DNA of 64,000 nucleotides from an uncultured Alphaproteobacteria bacterium (GTDB lineage Bacteria > Pseudomonadota > Alphaproteobacteria > Rhodobacterales > Rhodobacteraceae), in contig CACESU010000001.1 of NCBI GenBank assembly GCA_902562285.1, positions 96,941 through 160,940 of the forward strand, read 5' to 3'. The notes under the pieces are model-generated. The model saw only the letters and a program-made list of their open reading frames with translations. It was not told the DNA's origin and made no database searches. Made by a program: the position numbers and the translations under genes. Shown here piece after piece: positions 8,920 through 21,544 of this stretch; position 1 is the first letter of the stretch, and the number at the start of each line of letters is the position of its first letter.

Positions 8920-10126
8920 TAATTATCAACATGAAAAAAAAACAAGTGAAAATTCTATTAGGAATTTTAACATTAATTTTGGTCCCCAGCACCCTGCAGC
9001 TCACGGGGTTTTGAGAATGGTACTAGAGTTGGATGGAGAAATAGTTGACCGGTGTGACCCACATATTGGACTTCTTCATAGGGGAACTGAGAAATTAATG
9101 GAAAGCAGGACTTATCTACAAAACTTACCTTATTTTGATAGGTTAGACTATGTTGCTCCAATGAATCAAGAGCATGCATGGTGTTTAGCAATAGAGAAAC
9201 TTTTGAATGTTCAAATATCTTATAGAGCGTCATTAATAAGAGTATTATACTGTGAAATTGGTAGGGTACTAAATCACTTACTAAATATTACTACACAAGC
9301 TATGGATGTAGGTGCATTCACTCCGATTTCTTGGGGATTTGAAGAAAGAGAGAAATTAATGGTTTTTTATGAGCGAGCCTGTGGTGCAAGACTTCATGCA
9401 GCTTATTTTAGACCTGGCGGTGTTCATCAAGATCTTTCTGATGATTTACTAAATGATATTATGGACTGGTCGATATCATTTCCCAAAGTAGTTAATGACA
9501 TAGAAGAGTTATTAACTGAAAATAGAATATTTAAACAGAGAAATGTAGATATTGGTATTGTAAGTAAAGACGAAGCCTTTGATTGGGGATTTTCGGGTGT
9601 TATGGTCAGGGGTTCTGGCTTAGCCTGGGATTTAAGACGATCACAGCCCTACGAATGTTACAACGACTTCGAGTTTAAAATTCCCATTGGAAAAAATGGT
9701 GATTGTTATGATAGATACCTTTGCCGAGTTTGGGAAATGAAAGAAAGTGTTAAGATAGTACAACAAAGTATTGAGAAATTATCTATGTGTAAAGGAGATG
9801 ACGTATTAGTTCGCGGTAAAATAGCTCCACCAAACAGAGTTGATATGAAAAAATCTATGGAAGCTCTGATTCATCATTTTAAACTTTATACTGAAGGTTT
9901 TCATGTGCCTAAAGGCGAAATTTATGTTTCAGTTGAAGCACCTAAGGGAGAATTTGGGGTTTTTTTAGTTTCTGATGGAACAAATAAACCCTATAAGGTA
10001 AAATTGAGGTCTCCAGGTTTTTTACATTTAGCTGCCATTGATCACATTTGTAGAGGACACCAACTAGCAGATGTTTCTGCAATCTTGGGCTCCTTAGACG
10101 TTGTTTTTGGAGAAATAGATAGATGA
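8912..10126 (+). CDS. nuoD: NADH-quinone oxidoreductase subunit D
   Basis: 49 kDa subunit that lines the quinone site together with NuoB. The quinone-site loop [13 protein letters not shown] lies near residue 24, followed by [14 protein letters not shown] and [11 protein letters not shown]. The C-terminus (FGEIDR) is the invariant family ending. Start at ATG 8912 gives 404 residues; an upstream TTG in frame would add a poorly conserved Lys-rich extension inside nuoC. It ends in an ATGA overlap with nuoE. Confidence 0.96.
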   Translation: MANNYQHEKKTSENSIRNFNINFGPQHPAAHGVLRMVLELDGEIVDRCDPHIGLLHRGTEKLMESRTYLQNLPYFDRLDYVAPMNQEHAWCLAIEKLLNVQISYRASLIRVLYCEIGRVLNHLLNITTQAMDVGAFTPISWGFEEREKLMVFYERACGARLHAAYFRPGGVHQDLSDDLLNDIMDWSISFPKVVNDIEELLTENRIFKQRNVDIGIVSKDEAFDWGFSGVMVRGSGLAWDLRRSQPYECYNDFEFKIPIGKNGDCYDRYLCRVWEMKESVKIVQQSIEKLSMCKGDDVLVRGKIAPPNRVDMKKSMEALIHHFKLYTEGFHVPKGEIYVSVEAPKGEFGVFLVSDGTNKPYKVKLRSPGFLHLAAIDHICRGHQLADVSAILGSLDVVFGEIDR

Positions 10127-10788
10127 TTTTAAGACGAATAGATAAAAAACAACCTTCAGAATTTAAATTTTCCAAAAACAACCTTTCTTGGGCAAAAAAA
10201 CAGATTGCAAAATACCCTCAGGATCGTCAACAAAGTGCAGTTATACCACTTTTATATAGAGCTCAAGAGCAAGAAGGTTGGGTTTCTAAGCCAGCAATAG
10301 AAGAAATTGCCAAAATGTTAAAAATGGCTCCTATCAGAGTATATGAAGTTGCAAGTTTCTATTTTATGTTTCATTTATCACCAGTGGGTGACAAAGCACA
10401 CATTCAAGTTTGTGGTACAACCCCTTGTATGTTGAGGGGATCTGAAAAATTAGTTGAAATATGCAAAAAACGAATTTCTAAAAAACAAAAAGAACTGTCT
10501 TCAGATGGGAAATTATCTTGGGAAGAAGTAGAATGTATTGGGGCTTGTTCCAATTCGCCAGTGGTTCAAGTAGGAAGTGATTATTACGAAGATTTATCTG
10601 AAGACAGTTTTGTAAATCTTTTAGATAAATTAATTGATGGTAATCCAGAACCTGGAAGTAGAAAAAAAAGATTTTCTTCTGAACCTGAGGGATTTTTTAA
10701 ATCTTCAAAATTTAAAATTGAAGAAAAAACTAATGCTTCAGTTAAATTATTTTTAGAAATGCCATTTTCTACAGATAGAAAAAAATAG
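10123..10788 (+). CDS. nuoE: NADH-quinone oxidoreductase subunit E
   Basis: 24 kDa thioredoxin-fold subunit holding the [2Fe-2S] cluster N1a. The four Cys ligands are in [11 protein letters not shown] and [11 protein letters not shown]. 221 residues, with a Lys-rich C-terminal tail of about 50 residues typical of alphaproteobacterial and mitochondrial forms. It starts within the last codons of nuoD (ATGA). Confidence 0.95.
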   Translation: MILRRIDKKQPSEFKFSKNNLSWAKKQIAKYPQDRQQSAVIPLLYRAQEQEGWVSKPAIEEIAKMLKMAPIRVYEVASFYFMFHLSPVGDKAHIQVCGTTPCMLRGSEKLVEICKKRISKKQKELSSDGKLSWEEVECIGACSNSPVVQVGSDYYEDLSEDSFVNLLDKLIDGNPEPGSRKKRFSSEPEGFFKSSKFKIEEKTNASVKLFLEMPFSTDRKK

Positions 10789-10808
10789 TACAAAAGAAAG
10801 GTAAAATA

Positions 10809-12095
10809 GTGCTTAAAGAAAAAGATAAAATTTTTTCAAACTTATATGGAATAAAAAATAGAGGAATAGATTCTGTAATTTCTAGAGGGCACTGGGATAA
10901 TACTGCCAAATTTATTAAAAAGGGCTCTTCATGGATAATTGATGAAGTAAAAAAATCAGGATTAAGAGGAAGAGGTGGGGCTGGCTTTCCAACAGGTTTG
11001 AAGTGGTCCTTTATGCCCAAACCAAATCCTGACAAACCATCTTACCTAGTCGTTAATGCTGATGAATCTGAGCCCGGAACTTGTAAAGACAGAGAAATTT
11101 TAAGACACGAACCACATACCCTAATTGAAGGTTGTTTGATTGCAGGGTTTTCTATGGGTGCTCATGTTGCCTACATATACGTCAGGGGTGAGTACGTTCG
11201 AGAGAGAGAATCTCTACAAATTGCCATTGATGAAGCGTATTCCAAAGGATTTTTGGGGAAAAATGCTGCGAAATCGGGTTGGAAATTTGATATTTATGTT
11301 CATCATGGTGCAGGTGCATATATTTGTGGAGAAGAAACTGCACTTCTTGAAAGTTTGGAAGGTAAAAAAGGGATGCCTAGAATGAAACCACCTTTCCCAG
11401 CAATGGCTGGTCTATATGGTTGCCCTACCACTGTTAACAATGTTGAATCTATCGCTGTAGTACCTACAATCCTGAGAAGAGGTGCTTCTTGGTTTTCAAA
11501 ATTTGGTAGAGCAAACAATACTGGTACTAAATTATTTTGTTTGTCTGGTCATGTTGAAAAACCTTGTGTTGTTGAAGAAGAAATGTCTATTCCTCTCAAA
11601 GAGCTTATAGAAAAATACGCTGGGGGTGTAATAGGTGGTTGGAAAAATTTAAAAGCAATTATACCTGGTGGATCTTCAGTTCCACTATTGCCAGCCAAAT
11701 TATGTAATGATGCTCTTATGGATTTTGATTGGCTTAGAGAAAACCAATCTGGACTAGGAACTGGCGCTGTTATAGTTATGAATTCTGATACAGATATTGT
11801 AAAAGCTATTTGGAGGTTGTCGAAATTTTATAATCACGAAAGCTGCGGTCAGTGTACCCCTTGCAGAGAAGGTACTGGTTGGATGATGCGAATTATGAAT
11901 AGGTTAGTTACTGGAGATGCAAATTTAGAAGAGGTTGAAAACCTATTGGAGATAACTAAACAAGTTGAAGGGCATACAATTTGTGCATTAGGTGATGCTG
12001 CTGCATGGCCAATTCAGGGCCTTTTTAGGCATTTTAGGCATGAGATCGAGGACAGAATAAAAAATAGGATTACCAAAAATATTGCAGCTGAGTGA
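10809..12095 (+). CDS. nuoF: NADH-quinone oxidoreductase subunit F
   Basis: 51 kDa NADH-oxidising subunit with FMN and [4Fe-4S] cluster N3. The NADH/FMN glycine-rich loop [16 protein letters not shown] is near 51-66, and the cluster ligands are in [11 protein letters not shown] and the later HTICALGD. 428 residues, normal length. GTG start with GAAAGG eight bases upstream; 20 bases separate it from nuoE. Confidence 0.96.
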   Translation: MLKEKDKIFSNLYGIKNRGIDSVISRGHWDNTAKFIKKGSSWIIDEVKKSGLRGRGGAGFPTGLKWSFMPKPNPDKPSYLVVNADESEPGTCKDREILRHEPHTLIEGCLIAGFSMGAHVAYIYVRGEYVRERESLQIAIDEAYSKGFLGKNAAKSGWKFDIYVHHGAGAYICGEETALLESLEGKKGMPRMKPPFPAMAGLYGCPTTVNNVESIAVVPTILRRGASWFSKFGRANNTGTKLFCLSGHVEKPCVVEEEMSIPLKELIEKYAGGVIGGWKNLKAIIPGGSSVPLLPAKLCNDALMDFDWLRENQSGLGTGAVIVMNSDTDIVKAIWRLSKFYNHESCGQCTPCREGTGWMMRIMNRLVTGDANLEEVENLLEITKQVEGHTICALGDAAAWPIQGLFRHFRHEIEDRIKNRITKNIAAE

Positions 12096-12097
12096 AA

Positions 12098-14128
12098 ATG
12101 GAAAATAACCTTCGCAAAATTATAATAGATGATCAAGAAGTTGGAGTAAATCCTGCTATGACTATACTTCAGGCTTGTGAACATATAAATAAAGAAATTC
12201 CACGGTTTTGTTATCATGAAAGATTATCTATAGCAGGCAATTGTAGAATGTGCCTGGTTGAAGTAGTTGGTGGCCCCCCTAAGCCTATGGCCTCATGTGC
12301 TCTTCAAGTTAAAGATCTAAGACCCGGACCTAATGGTGAACCCCCAGTTATTAAAACAAATTCCAAAATGGTTAAAAAAGCTCGTGAGGGTGTTATGGAA
12401 TTTTTGTTGATTAATCATCCATTAGATTGCCCAATATGTGATCAAGGAGGAGAATGTGATTTGCAGGATCAAGCACTAGCATTTGGTGTTGATTTTTCAA
12501 GATATACAGAACCTAAAAGAGCTGTTTTAGATGTTGATTTAGGCCCTTTAGTCGAAACACATATGACTAGATGTATCTCCTGCACCAGGTGTGTAAGATT
12601 CGTAACAGAAGTAGCAGGAATACCAGAAATGGGTCAAATAGGACGTGGTGAGAATAGTGAAATTACATCATATCTGGGGAAGACCTTGAAAAGTGAATTA
12701 CAGGGAAACATAATTGATTTATGTCCTGTTGGAGCACTTACATCAAAGCCATATGCATTTACAGCTAGACCTTGGGAGTTAACCAAAACAAACTGCATCG
12801 ATATAATGGATGCACTTGGATCAAATATCAGGATTGATTCCAAAGGAAAAAAAATTATGCGTATCATTCCAAGAAATCATGATGGAATAAACGAAGAATG
12901 GTTGTCAGATAAATCCAGGTTTATTTGGGATGGTTTAAATAAACAAAGATTAGATGCTCCATATATTAGGAATGAAGCAGGTAAATTAAAAGTTTCATCA
13001 TGGAGTGAGGCATTTGATGTTATTGTTAAGAAAATAAATAAAAGTTCAAAAATTTTAGCTCTTGCTGGTGACCTTGTTAGTGTAGAGACACTTTTTTCTA
13101 CCAAAGAGCTTATTGGAAATTTGGGTGGAAGAACTGAATGTAGAATTTTTAATGCTTGTATTCCTCCTAATGATAGAGCTTTATATGCAGGAACAGTTCC
13201 AATAACAGCTATAAACGATTCTGAAATCATATTTATTATTGGTTCGAACCCCAGAGTTGAATCTCCTGTGCTGAATGCTAGAATTAGAAGTTCTTGGTTA
13301 AAAGGTGCTGAGGTTAATTTAATTGGTGAAAATTCAGATTTAACATATGGATATAATCATCTTGGAACTAATCTGATTGAATTAGATAAAATAATAAAAA
13401 ATAAAGGTAAGTTTTACAAGAATAGAAAGGTCCTAATTATTTTAGGACAAGGTATTTTTTGTAGAACTGATGGTTATGAAGCCTTAGAAGTAGTGAAAAA
13501 GTTTAAAGAAACTTTGAGTGCTGAACTCATAAGTCTTCATGTAGCTGCCTCAAGAGTTGGGGCTATGGATTTGAATTTTGTCTCTGATAGAGATTATAAA
13601 TCTACAGTGGATTGGTCTGATGTAATTTTTAATATAGGCATGGATGAATATGAGATACCTGACGATAAATTTGTAATATATCAGGGTAGTCATGGTGATC
13701 GTGGAGCAAATAGAGCAGATGTAATACTTCCAGGCTGTGCTTTTTCGGAAGAGTCGGGAATTTTTATGAATACTGAAGGCAGACCACAACTCTCTCTAAA
13801 AGCATGTGAGAAAATTGGAAATGCTAGAGAAAATTGGTCAATAATACGGGCATTATCAGAAAAGCTAGATTGCACACTAGAATATAATAATCTTGATGAA
13901 TTAAGAAAAAAACTTTTCTCAGAATACCCAATTTTTGCTTCTTTAGATGAGGTTAAATCAAATTCATGGGTTAAGTCTACTAAATTTGCAAAAAACTGTT
14001 TAAAAGTTGATTTAAAGAATATTTGGAGTGATCACTATTTGACTAATCCAATAGCAAGATCGAGTAATATTATGGCAACATTGTCAAAGAATAATAAAGA
14101 AATATATAATGAAAAAGTGAAGAGTTAA
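12098..14128 (+). CDS. nuoG: NADH-quinone oxidoreductase subunit G
   Basis: 75 kDa iron-sulfur subunit. The N-terminal ferredoxin-like part has Cys ligands in [15 protein letters not shown], the N5 region follows, then [12 protein letters not shown] and [10 protein letters not shown]; a degenerate molybdopterin-oxidoreductase domain fills the C-terminal two thirds. About 676 residues, the short alphaproteobacterial type. ATG at 12098 sits two bases after the nuoF stop; a GTG at 12092 overlapping that stop is an alternative start. Confidence 0.95.
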   Translation: MENNLRKIIIDDQEVGVNPAMTILQACEHINKEIPRFCYHERLSIAGNCRMCLVEVVGGPPKPMASCALQVKDLRPGPNGEPPVIKTNSKMVKKAREGVMEFLLINHPLDCPICDQGGECDLQDQALAFGVDFSRYTEPKRAVLDVDLGPLVETHMTRCISCTRCVRFVTEVAGIPEMGQIGRGENSEITSYLGKTLKSELQGNIIDLCPVGALTSKPYAFTARPWELTKTNCIDIMDALGSNIRIDSKGKKIMRIIPRNHDGINEEWLSDKSRFIWDGLNKQRLDAPYIRNEAGKLKVSSWSEAFDVIVKKINKSSKILALAGDLVSVETLFSTKELIGNLGGRTECRIFNACIPPNDRALYAGTVPITAINDSEIIFIIGSNPRVESPVLNARIRSSWLKGAEVNLIGENSDLTYGYNHLGTNLIELDKIIKNKGKFYKNRKVLIILGQGIFCRTDGYEALEVVKKFKETLSAELISLHVAASRVGAMDLNFVSDRDYKSTVDWSDVIFNIGMDEYEIPDDKFVIYQGSHGDRGANRADVILPGCAFSEESGIFMNTEGRPQLSLKACEKIGNARENWSIIRALSEKLDCTLEYNNLDELRKKLFSEYPIFASLDEVKSNSWVKSTKFAKNCLKVDLKNIWSDHYLTNPIARSSNIMATLSKNNKEIYNEKVKS

Positions 14129-14129
14129 A

Positions 14130-15143
14130 ATGGATTTTTCTCATGGATTTGGCCTTATACTTCTAATTACTGGTCAATGTCTATTAATAACAATAGCTGT
14201 TCTATTAAGCTTAGCTTTCTTAATGTTTGCAGATAGAAAAATATGGGCAGCTGTACAAATGCGAAAAGGCCCCAATGTTGTGGGTGTTTTTGGTCTTCTC
14301 CAGTCTTTTGCAGATTTTTTAAAATATATATTTAAGGAAATTATTATACCTGCTGGATCTGATAAAGTAGTATTTCTACTAGCGCCTCTAATTACTTTTG
14401 TTTTATCTCTGATTGCTTGGTCTGTAATTCCTTTTAATAATGGATGGGTGCTTACAGATATAAATGTTGGTATTTTATTTATATTTGCAGTTGCAGGTTT
14501 GGAGGTTTATGGAGTTATTATGGGAGGTTGGGCTTCTAATTCTAAGTATCCTTTTCTTGGAAGTCTTCGTTCCGCTGCGCAGATGATATCCTATGAAGTT
14601 TCAATAGGATTTATAATTATTGGTATTCTTATATCAACAGGTTCATTAAATCTAAGTAAAATTGTATTAGCGCAAGATGGTAGTTATGGTATCTTTAGCT
14701 GGTATTGGCTACCACATTTTCCAATGGTAATTTTGTTTTTTATTTCTGCACTAGCTGAAACAAACAGACCACCTTTTGATTTGCCAGAGGCAGAAGCTGA
14801 ATTAGTTGCAGGTTTTCAAGTTGAATATTCATCTACACCATTCCTTTTGTTTATGATTGGTGAATTGATGACGGTGGTATTGATGTGTGCTCTTATATCC
14901 ATACTTTTTTTTGGAGGCTGGCTATCACCAATTCCATTATTACCAGACGGTATTTTTTGGCTTGTAGCTAAAATATTGTTGCTTTTTTTTATGTTTTCTA
15001 TGGTTAAAGCTATAGTCCCAAGATTTAGATATGATCAATTAATGAGACTAGGATGGAAAGTTTTTCTTCCAATGTCATTAACTTGGGTTGTTATTGTAGC
15101 TACTCTTGCTCAATTTGGTATTTCTGGTTATGTAAGATGGTAA
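14130..15143 (+). CDS. nuoH: NADH-quinone oxidoreductase subunit H
   Basis: Membrane subunit that forms the quinone channel with NuoB and NuoD. 337 residues with about eight hydrophobic helices. The acidic cytoplasmic loop [20 protein letters not shown] near 210-230 is the family hallmark, and [16 protein letters not shown] near 33-48 is also conserved. It follows nuoG by a single base. Confidence 0.96.
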   Translation: MDFSHGFGLILLITGQCLLITIAVLLSLAFLMFADRKIWAAVQMRKGPNVVGVFGLLQSFADFLKYIFKEIIIPAGSDKVVFLLAPLITFVLSLIAWSVIPFNNGWVLTDINVGILFIFAVAGLEVYGVIMGGWASNSKYPFLGSLRSAAQMISYEVSIGFIIIGILISTGSLNLSKIVLAQDGSYGIFSWYWLPHFPMVILFFISALAETNRPPFDLPEAEAELVAGFQVEYSSTPFLLFMIGELMTVVLMCALISILFFGGWLSPIPLLPDGIFWLVAKILLLFFMFSMVKAIVPRFRYDQLMRLGWKVFLPMSLTWVVIVATLAQFGISGYVRW

Positions 15144-15158
15144 AATTATGGTGTACTA

Positions 15159-15656
15159 ATGAATAAAATTGATTGGCGACGAGCAATAAATTATTTCCTA
15201 CTAAAAGATTTTTTAAAAGGTTTTAAGCTTGGAATTAAGTATTTTTTCAGACCTAAAGCTACTCTTAACTACCCATATGAGAAAGGTCCAATCTCTTCAA
15301 GGTTTCGAGGTGAGCATGCATTAAGATGTTATCCTAATGGTGAAGAAAGATGTATTGCCTGTAAGTTGTGTGAAGCAATTTGTCCTGCACAAGCAATAAC
15401 TATAGATGCAGGACCAAGGGAAGCTGACGGAAGTAGAAGAACAACAAGATATGATATTGATATGACGAAATGTATATATTGTGGGTTTTGTCAGGAAGCT
15501 TGCCCTGTAGATGCTATTGTCGAAGGTCCTAATTTTGAATATGCGACTGAAACAAGAGAAGAGTTATTTTATAATAAAGAAAAATTAATGGAAAATGGTA
15601 GAAAGTGGGAAAAATTAATTGCCGAAAATATAAAGTTAGATAAAAGCTTTAGATAG
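15159..15656 (+). CDS. nuoI: NADH-quinone oxidoreductase subunit I
   Basis: 23 kDa subunit with two [4Fe-4S] clusters (N6a, N6b) linking NuoG to NuoB. Two ferredoxin motifs are clear: [12 protein letters not shown] near 65 and [12 protein letters not shown] near 104. 165 residues, usual length, with an amphipathic N-terminus that docks on the membrane arm. Confidence 0.96.
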   Translation: MNKIDWRRAINYFLLKDFLKGFKLGIKYFFRPKATLNYPYEKGPISSRFRGEHALRCYPNGEERCIACKLCEAICPAQAITIDAGPREADGSRRTTRYDIDMTKCIYCGFCQEACPVDAIVEGPNFEYATETREELFYNKEKLMENGRKWEKLIAENIKLDKSFR

Positions 15657-15681
15657 TTTATGTAATAGACGAGGATTCATA

Positions 15682-16290
15682 ATGCAGCCATTAATTTTAG
15701 CGTATTACTTTTTTGCAGGTATAACACTTTTTTCTGCTTTATTTGTTGTATTGTCAAGGAATCCTGTTCATTCAGTTTTATGGCTTATATTAACCTTTTT
15801 TGGAGCTTCAGGTCTCTTCATTTTATTAGGTGCAGAGTTTTTAGCTTTAATTTTAATGATTGTGTATGTAGGAGCTGTGGCAGTCCTTTTTATGTTTGTG
15901 GTAATGATGCTGAATATAGACTTCAAAGAAATCAAATCAAGATTAACAAAATATTTACCATTAGGTGTATTAATCGGACTTGTTCTATTTGTTGAGTTGG
16001 GTCTAGTTTTTGGCGATTTTGTTCCAGCTCTTTCCCCAAAAGGGGATAAAAATTTATTAATTAACGAAGAAATTGAAAATACTAGACAATTAGGTTTGGT
16101 TTTATACACAGATTTCATAATATATTTTCAGCTGGCTGGGATTGTCTTACTTATAGCAATGTTAGGTGCTATTGTACTAACACATCAAAGAAGAAAAGAC
16201 GTTAAAAAACAGGATATTTTAACTCAGATTTACAGGGACCCAGATAATTCAATTGAGCTAAAAGATATAAAGCCAGGGCAAGGATTATGA
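15682..16290 (+). CDS. nuoJ: NADH-quinone oxidoreductase subunit J
   Basis: Membrane subunit with five predicted helices. The third carries the conserved [18 protein letters not shown] segment, important for coupling. 202 residues. GAGGAT precedes the ATG. It overlaps nuoK by 4 bases (ATGA). Confidence 0.95.
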   Translation: MQPLILAYYFFAGITLFSALFVVLSRNPVHSVLWLILTFFGASGLFILLGAEFLALILMIVYVGAVAVLFMFVVMMLNIDFKEIKSRLTKYLPLGVLIGLVLFVELGLVFGDFVPALSPKGDKNLLINEEIENTRQLGLVLYTDFIIYFQLAGIVLLIAMLGAIVLTHQRRKDVKKQDILTQIYRDPDNSIELKDIKPGQGL

Positions 16291-16592
16291 TTGAAATTCA
16301 ACATTTTTTGATTTTATCCTCACTTTTATTTCTAATAGGTGTTTTTGGAATTTTTTTAAACAGAAAAAATGTGATTATAATTCTTATGTCCATAGAATTA
16401 ATTTTATTAGCCGTAAATATTAATTTTGTATCATTCTCATATTTTCTAGGAGATCTCACAGGGCAAATTTTTTCACTATTTGTTTTGACTGTAGCTGCTG
16501 CAGAGGCTGCAATTGGGTTGGCTATATTAGTTTGTTTCTTCAGGAATAAGGGGTCAATAGCTGTTGACGATGCTAATGTAATGAAGGGCTAA
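16287..16592 (+). CDS. nuoK: NADH-quinone oxidoreductase subunit K
   Basis: Small proton-channel subunit, 101 residues with three helices. The two buried glutamates are present in [11 protein letters not shown] and [11 protein letters not shown]. It follows nuoJ by overlap and nuoL begins four bases after its stop. Confidence 0.95.
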   Translation: MIEIQHFLILSSLLFLIGVFGIFLNRKNVIIILMSIELILLAVNINFVSFSYFLGDLTGQIFSLFVLTVAAAEAAIGLAILVCFFRNKGSIAVDDANVMKG

Positions 16593-16596
16593 TTAA

Positions 16597-18582
16597 ATGT
16601 TACATTTTATAATATTTGCACCTTTGTTGGGATCTATTTTTTCAGGTTTTTTTTATAAAAAATTTAATGAGAAAACCGTTCTTTATTTTACTACCTCTTT
16701 AATATTTATTTCTTCCATTTTTTCTTGGATAACTTTTTTTTCGTTGGATCTGTCTAGTATTGAGAGAATAATATTATTTAAATGGATGGAGTCAGGTTCT
16801 TTAGTTGTTAACTGGGAAATCAGGCTGGATAGTTTAACCACTGTAATGTTAACAGTTGTAACCACTATTTCTGCTTTTGTTCATCTCTATTCATTAGGTT
16901 ATATGTCTCATGACCCAAATTGGGAAGATTCTGAAAATTATAAATCAAGATTTTTTTCTTATTTATCTTTTTTTACATTCACCATGCTTATGTTGGTTAC
17001 TTCCAATAATTTTGTTCAATTATTTTTTGGTTGGGAGGGTGTGGGATTAGCTTCATATTTATTAATTGGTTTCTATTATAAAAAATCCACAGCAAATAAA
17101 GCTGCTATGAAAGCATTTATTGTGAATAGAATTGGAGATATTGGATTAGCCTTAGCAATTTTTTGTACTTTTTATTATGTTAATTCTCTTAACTTTGATG
17201 ATCTTTTTTTGAATGCCCCAATAATTGCTGAAAAAAATGTTGAGCTTCTTTTTTTCAAGTTTAATGCATTAGAATTTATAGTAATTTTGTTTTTCTTGGG
17301 TGCTATGGGTAAATCTGCCCAATTTTTTCTACATACCTGGTTACCAGATGCGATGGAAGGTCCAACTCCTGTATCTGCTTTAATTCATGCAGCAACTATG
17401 GTTACTGCAGGTGTTTTCTTGGTTTGCAGACTTTCTCCGGTAATTGAATATACATCAGTTGCTTCCAATGTAATAGTTTTGGTAGGTGTAGTAACTGCTT
17501 TATTTGCAGGTACAGTTGCTTTAGTTCAAAACGATGTTAAAAGAATAATTGCATACTCAACATGTTCACAGCTTGGTTTCATGTTTTCTGCAGCAGGTAT
17601 AGGTCTTTATCAGGCTGCAATGTTTCATTTATTTACTCATGCTTTTTTTAAAGCCCTATTATTTTTATGTTCAGGCTCCATTATACACTCCATGCATCAC
17701 CAGCAAGATATAAGAACTTATGGTGGTTTGAGAAAAAAATTGCCTATAACCTTTTATTCAATGATGATAGGAACTCTTGCCATAACTGGTGTTGGAATAC
17801 CTCTTAGTTATGATTTGTTTCATTTGCCAATAGGTTTTTCAGGTTTTGTATCCAAAGATTCAATTATTGAGGGAATTTATGCTTCTAAGGATGAAAGTGC
17901 ATTTATTTATTTTATATTCATAACATTCGCTGCATTTTTAACGTCACTATATAGTTGGCGGTTGATTATATTAACATTTTTTGGTGAATACAGAGGAAAA
18001 AGAGAATATTTTGATAATGCAAAAGAAGACTCAAGGTCTATAAACATTACATTAATTATTCTTTCATTTTGTTCAATTTTTGTTGGAATAATTTTTTATG
18101 ATGTTTTTTTAGGAAAAAAAGCAGAATATTTCTTTTCACAATCTATATTTCTTTTACCCTCTAATACAATCTTATCGGACTTACATTACATCCCAGTTTG
18201 GGCAAAGCTAACACCTTTATTATCAATGATTATTGGAGTACTTATAGCTTTTATTTTCTATGTTCGAAAACCAAATTTACCCAAAGTATTTTCAGAAAAT
18301 CAAAACATTTTATATAAATTTCTGATAAATAAATGGTATTTTGATGAGATTTATGATTTTGTGTTTGTGAAATCATCTAAATGGCTTGGAAACTTTTTTT
18401 GGAAAACTGGTGATGAAAAAATCATAGATGGTATTATTAATTACATTTGTTTAACTTTTATTCCTAATTTAACTAGGTTTGTTGGCCGACTTCAAACTGG
18501 GTTGATTTATCATTATGCCTTCGCAATTTTCATTGGTTTGGTTTCTATATTAACTTATTTTTTAGTTAGTATGGGAGGTTAA
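16597..18582 (+). CDS. nuoL: NADH-quinone oxidoreductase subunit L
   Basis: Distal antiporter-like proton pump. 661 residues, many helices, with the long lateral helix expected at the C-terminus. Key residues are visible: Glu in FFGWEGVGLASYLLIG near 145 and Lys in GAMGKSAQFFLHTWLPDA near 227. No truncation. Confidence 0.96.
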   Translation: MLHFIIFAPLLGSIFSGFFYKKFNEKTVLYFTTSLIFISSIFSWITFFSLDLSSIERIILFKWMESGSLVVNWEIRLDSLTTVMLTVVTTISAFVHLYSLGYMSHDPNWEDSENYKSRFFSYLSFFTFTMLMLVTSNNFVQLFFGWEGVGLASYLLIGFYYKKSTANKAAMKAFIVNRIGDIGLALAIFCTFYYVNSLNFDDLFLNAPIIAEKNVELLFFKFNALEFIVILFFLGAMGKSAQFFLHTWLPDAMEGPTPVSALIHAATMVTAGVFLVCRLSPVIEYTSVASNVIVLVGVVTALFAGTVALVQNDVKRIIAYSTCSQLGFMFSAAGIGLYQAAMFHLFTHAFFKALLFLCSGSIIHSMHHQQDIRTYGGLRKKLPITFYSMMIGTLAITGVGIPLSYDLFHLPIGFSGFVSKDSIIEGIYASKDESAFIYFIFITFAAFLTSLYSWRLIILTFFGEYRGKREYFDNAKEDSRSINITLIILSFCSIFVGIIFYDVFLGKKAEYFFSQSIFLLPSNTILSDLHYIPVWAKLTPLLSMIIGVLIAFIFYVRKPNLPKVFSENQNILYKFLINKWYFDEIYDFVFVKSSKWLGNFFWKTGDEKIIDGIINYICLTFIPNLTRFVGRLQTGLIYHYAFAIFIGLVSILTYFLVSMGG

Positions 18583-18585
18583 AAA

Positions 18586-20094
18586 TTGGATTATTTACTT
18601 TCATTAGTGATTTTTTTTCCTAGTTTTGGTGCTATTATATTAGGCATTTTTTTAAGGGGTGAAAATATTGAATCTAACAAAAATGCTAAATTACTTTCAC
18701 TGGTTACAACTTTTGCAACATTTATTTTTAGTCTTTTTGTAATCTATAATTTTAACTCTGATGAGTCTGGTTTTCAACTAGTTGAAGAATATGAATGGCT
18801 TATGGGATTAACTTATAAAGTAGGTATAGATGGTATATCTTTACCACTAGTAATATTAACTACTATAACAATGCCTATTGTTATAATTTCTAGTTGGAAA
18901 ATAGAAAATAAAGTAAAAGAATATATGATCTGTTTTTTATTGCTAGAGACACTAATATTGGGTGTTTTCTGTTCTTTAGACATAGTTTTATTTTATTTAT
19001 TTTTTGAATCTGGGCTAATACCAATGTTTTTAATAATTGGTATTTGGGGAGGTAATAACAGGATTTACGCAGCCTTTAAATTTTTTCTTTATACTCTATT
19101 AGGTTCAATATTGATGTTATTTGCTATAATTTATATGTGGACTGTATCAGGAACTACTGATGTTCCTTCTTTAATGTCATTTAATTTTAATAGTTCTGGT
19201 TTTAGCTTATTCGGTTACAGTATAAAAGGTGGTATACAGTCGTTGCTTTGGGTTGCATTTTTTGTTTCTTTTGCAGTCAAATTACCAATGTGGCCATTCC
19301 ATACATGGTTACCAGATGCACATGTCCAAGCACCTACTGGCGGCTCTGTTGTATTAGCCGCAATTTTACTAAAAATGGGAGGATATGGGTTTTTACGATT
19401 TAGTCTACCAATGTTTCCTGATGCAAGCATTCTTTTTCAAAACTTTATATTTGTAATTTCAATTATAGGTATTATTTACACCTCTTTAGTTGCTATGATG
19501 CAAACTGATATAAAGAAATTAATTGCATATTCATCAGTTGCTCATATGGGTTTTGTAACTCTAGGAATATTTTCTATGAATCAACAAGGGATTGATGGCG
19601 CAATCTTTCAAATGATAAGTCATGGCATAATTTCAGCAGCTCTGTTTTTATTGGTAGGAGTAGTGTATGATCGTATGCATACAAGAGAAATAAAATTTTA
19701 TGGCGGTTTAGTTTCACGTATGCCTAATTATGCTTTGTTTTTTATTTTCTTCACAATGGCAAATGTGGGTCTACCCGGAACAAGTGGATTTGTAGGTGAA
19801 TTTCTTGCATTGTTGGGTGCATTTCAAGTGAATAAACTTGCTTCTATAATTGCCTGTTTTGGAATAGTTTTATCAGCTTGTTATGCTTTGTGGCTTTCCC
19901 GAACAGTTATATTTGGAACAATAACTAATAGTAGATTATTAAAAATAACTGATTTGGATGGAAGAGAAAAACTATTCTTTTTTCCTCTGATTGTCTTAAC
20001 ATTGGTTTTAGGGGTTTTACCCTTTCTAATTTTAGAAATTTCTTCCAATTCCGTTGGTTTACTAGTATCAAACTTTGTTGGAAATACAGAATAG
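18586..20094 (+). CDS. nuoM: NADH-quinone oxidoreductase subunit M
   Basis: Second antiporter-like proton pump, 502 residues. The conserved glutamate is in [17 protein letters not shown] and the lysine in [20 protein letters not shown]. The TTG start is well supported: GGAGG at the end of nuoL lies seven bases upstream and no ATG is nearby. Confidence 0.96.
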   Translation: MDYLLSLVIFFPSFGAIILGIFLRGENIESNKNAKLLSLVTTFATFIFSLFVIYNFNSDESGFQLVEEYEWLMGLTYKVGIDGISLPLVILTTITMPIVIISSWKIENKVKEYMICFLLLETLILGVFCSLDIVLFYLFFESGLIPMFLIIGIWGGNNRIYAAFKFFLYTLLGSILMLFAIIYMWTVSGTTDVPSLMSFNFNSSGFSLFGYSIKGGIQSLLWVAFFVSFAVKLPMWPFHTWLPDAHVQAPTGGSVVLAAILLKMGGYGFLRFSLPMFPDASILFQNFIFVISIIGIIYTSLVAMMQTDIKKLIAYSSVAHMGFVTLGIFSMNQQGIDGAIFQMISHGIISAALFLLVGVVYDRMHTREIKFYGGLVSRMPNYALFFIFFTMANVGLPGTSGFVGEFLALLGAFQVNKLASIIACFGIVLSACYALWLSRTVIFGTITNSRLLKITDLDGREKLFFFPLIVLTLVLGVLPFLILEISSNSVGLLVSNFVGNTE

Positions 20095-20104
20095 TGGATT
20101 AAAA

Positions 20105-21544
20105 ATGAATATTAGTGATATTTTAATTCTAGGGCCTGAAATTTTATTAATTATTTACGCACTGATGTCTATTTTGTTTGCAAGTTTTTTCAAGCATGAA
20201 AGTTCTAATCACTTTATTTTCAATTCCACAATTCTTATGTTTTTAATTTCGGCATTAATCATTTACTTAACTCCTTTAGAAGGTGAATCTAATATTGAAA
20301 GTATATTCATAAGAGATAGTTTTTCTAAATTTTTCCAAGTGTTAATTTTGTTAAGTGTGTCATGCCTTTTATTTATGAGCAAAAAGTATCTTAAAAAAAA
20401 TGATCTATTTAAATTTGAATATCCAATTCTAATTTTATTTTCTACTTTAGGCATGATGATAATGATATCATCAAAAAATTTTTTATTATTATATCTTGGA
20501 TTAGAAATTCAGTCATTATCTCTATATGTTATCTCCTCATTTAGAAGAGAAAACTTAAAGTCAACAGAGGCTGGATTAAAATACTTTATACTGGGATCGT
20601 TGTCTTCAGGATTGATGTTATTTGGTATAAGTCTAATATATGGTTCTACCGGTTCAATAAATTTTGAACTAATATCTTCATTAATAACTTCCAAAGGTTT
20701 TTACCCTGGAATAATAGCAGGTTTAGTTTTCTTGATTTCTGGTTTTGCATTTAAAGCTTCTGCAGTCCCATTTCATATGTGGACTCCAGATGTTTATGAA
20801 GGATCTCCAACCCCAGTTACAGCTTTCTTTGCTACAGTGCCTAAGATAGCAGCTGTTGCTGTTTTATTAAGAGTGCTTTTTGATTGTTTTGGTCCATTAT
20901 TAGAAAGTTGGCAACAAGTTATTATTTTAATTTCTGTATTATCTATGCTTTTGGGTTCTATAGCAGCTATAGGTCAAGATAATATTAAAAGATTAATGGC
21001 GTATTCATCAATTGGACATATAGGTTTTGTACTTATAGGTATTGCTAGTGGAACCGACAAAGGGCTTTCGGCAGTATTAATTTATATTGTTTTGTATGTT
21101 ATTATGAATATTGGAGTTTTTGTATTTATTTTAAATATGGAGCGTAATGGAGTAGCAGTTACCTCAATTAATAGCCTTAATATGTATAATGAAGTTTCTA
21201 AGGGTCAAACATTATTCTTAACAATTTTATTATTTTCTCTAGCTGGAATTCCACCTTTAGCTGGATTTTTTGGAAAATTTTTTATTTTTAATGCAGCAAT
21301 TAATGCGGGACTTTCATGGCTTGCAATTATAGGTGGTATTTCTTCTGTTATTGCAGCTTTTTATTACTTGAGAATTGTTTATTTGATGTACTTTGGAATG
21401 GTATCTGATCCTTTAAATGGAAAGATGCCAACATCTCACTGGTTAATTTTATCAGGATCAGCTATATTAATGTTGATTGGAATTATAAACCTTTATGGTC
21501 TTGAAGGACCTTCATTTATAGTAGCTAAAAGTCTTTTAAATTAG
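20105..21544 (+). CDS. nuoN: NADH-quinone oxidoreductase subunit N
   Basis: Third antiporter-like proton pump, last complex I gene. 479 residues from the ATG at 20105, ten bases after nuoM. Key sites are YLGLEIQSLSLYVISSF near 137 and FKASAVPFHMWTPDVYEGSP near 217. The frame opens further upstream inside nuoM, but those codons are not family-like. The stop TAG shares one base with the GTG of birA. Confidence 0.96.
   Translation: MNISDILILGPEILLIIYALMSILFASFFKHESSNHFIFNSTILMFLISALIIYLTPLEGESNIESIFIRDSFSKFFQVLILLSVSCLLFMSKKYLKKNDLFKFEYPILILFSTLGMMIMISSKNFLLLYLGLEIQSLSLYVISSFRRENLKSTEAGLKYFILGSLSSGLMLFGISLIYGSTGSINFELISSLITSKGFYPGIIAGLVFLISGFAFKASAVPFHMWTPDVYEGSPTPVTAFFATVPKIAAVAVLLRVLFDCFGPLLESWQQVIILISVLSMLLGSIAAIGQDNIKRLMAYSSIGHIGFVLIGIASGTDKGLSAVLIYIVLYVIMNIGVFVFILNMERNGVAVTSINSLNMYNEVSKGQTLFLTILLFSLAGIPPLAGFFGKFFIFNAAINAGLSWLAIIGGISSVIAAFYYLRIVYLMYFGMVSDPLNGKMPTSHWLILSGSAILMLIGIINLYGLEGPSFIVAKSLLN

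Noticed and set aside
12877..13230. 117-codon open frame on the minus strand
   Set aside because: Shadow of nuoG.
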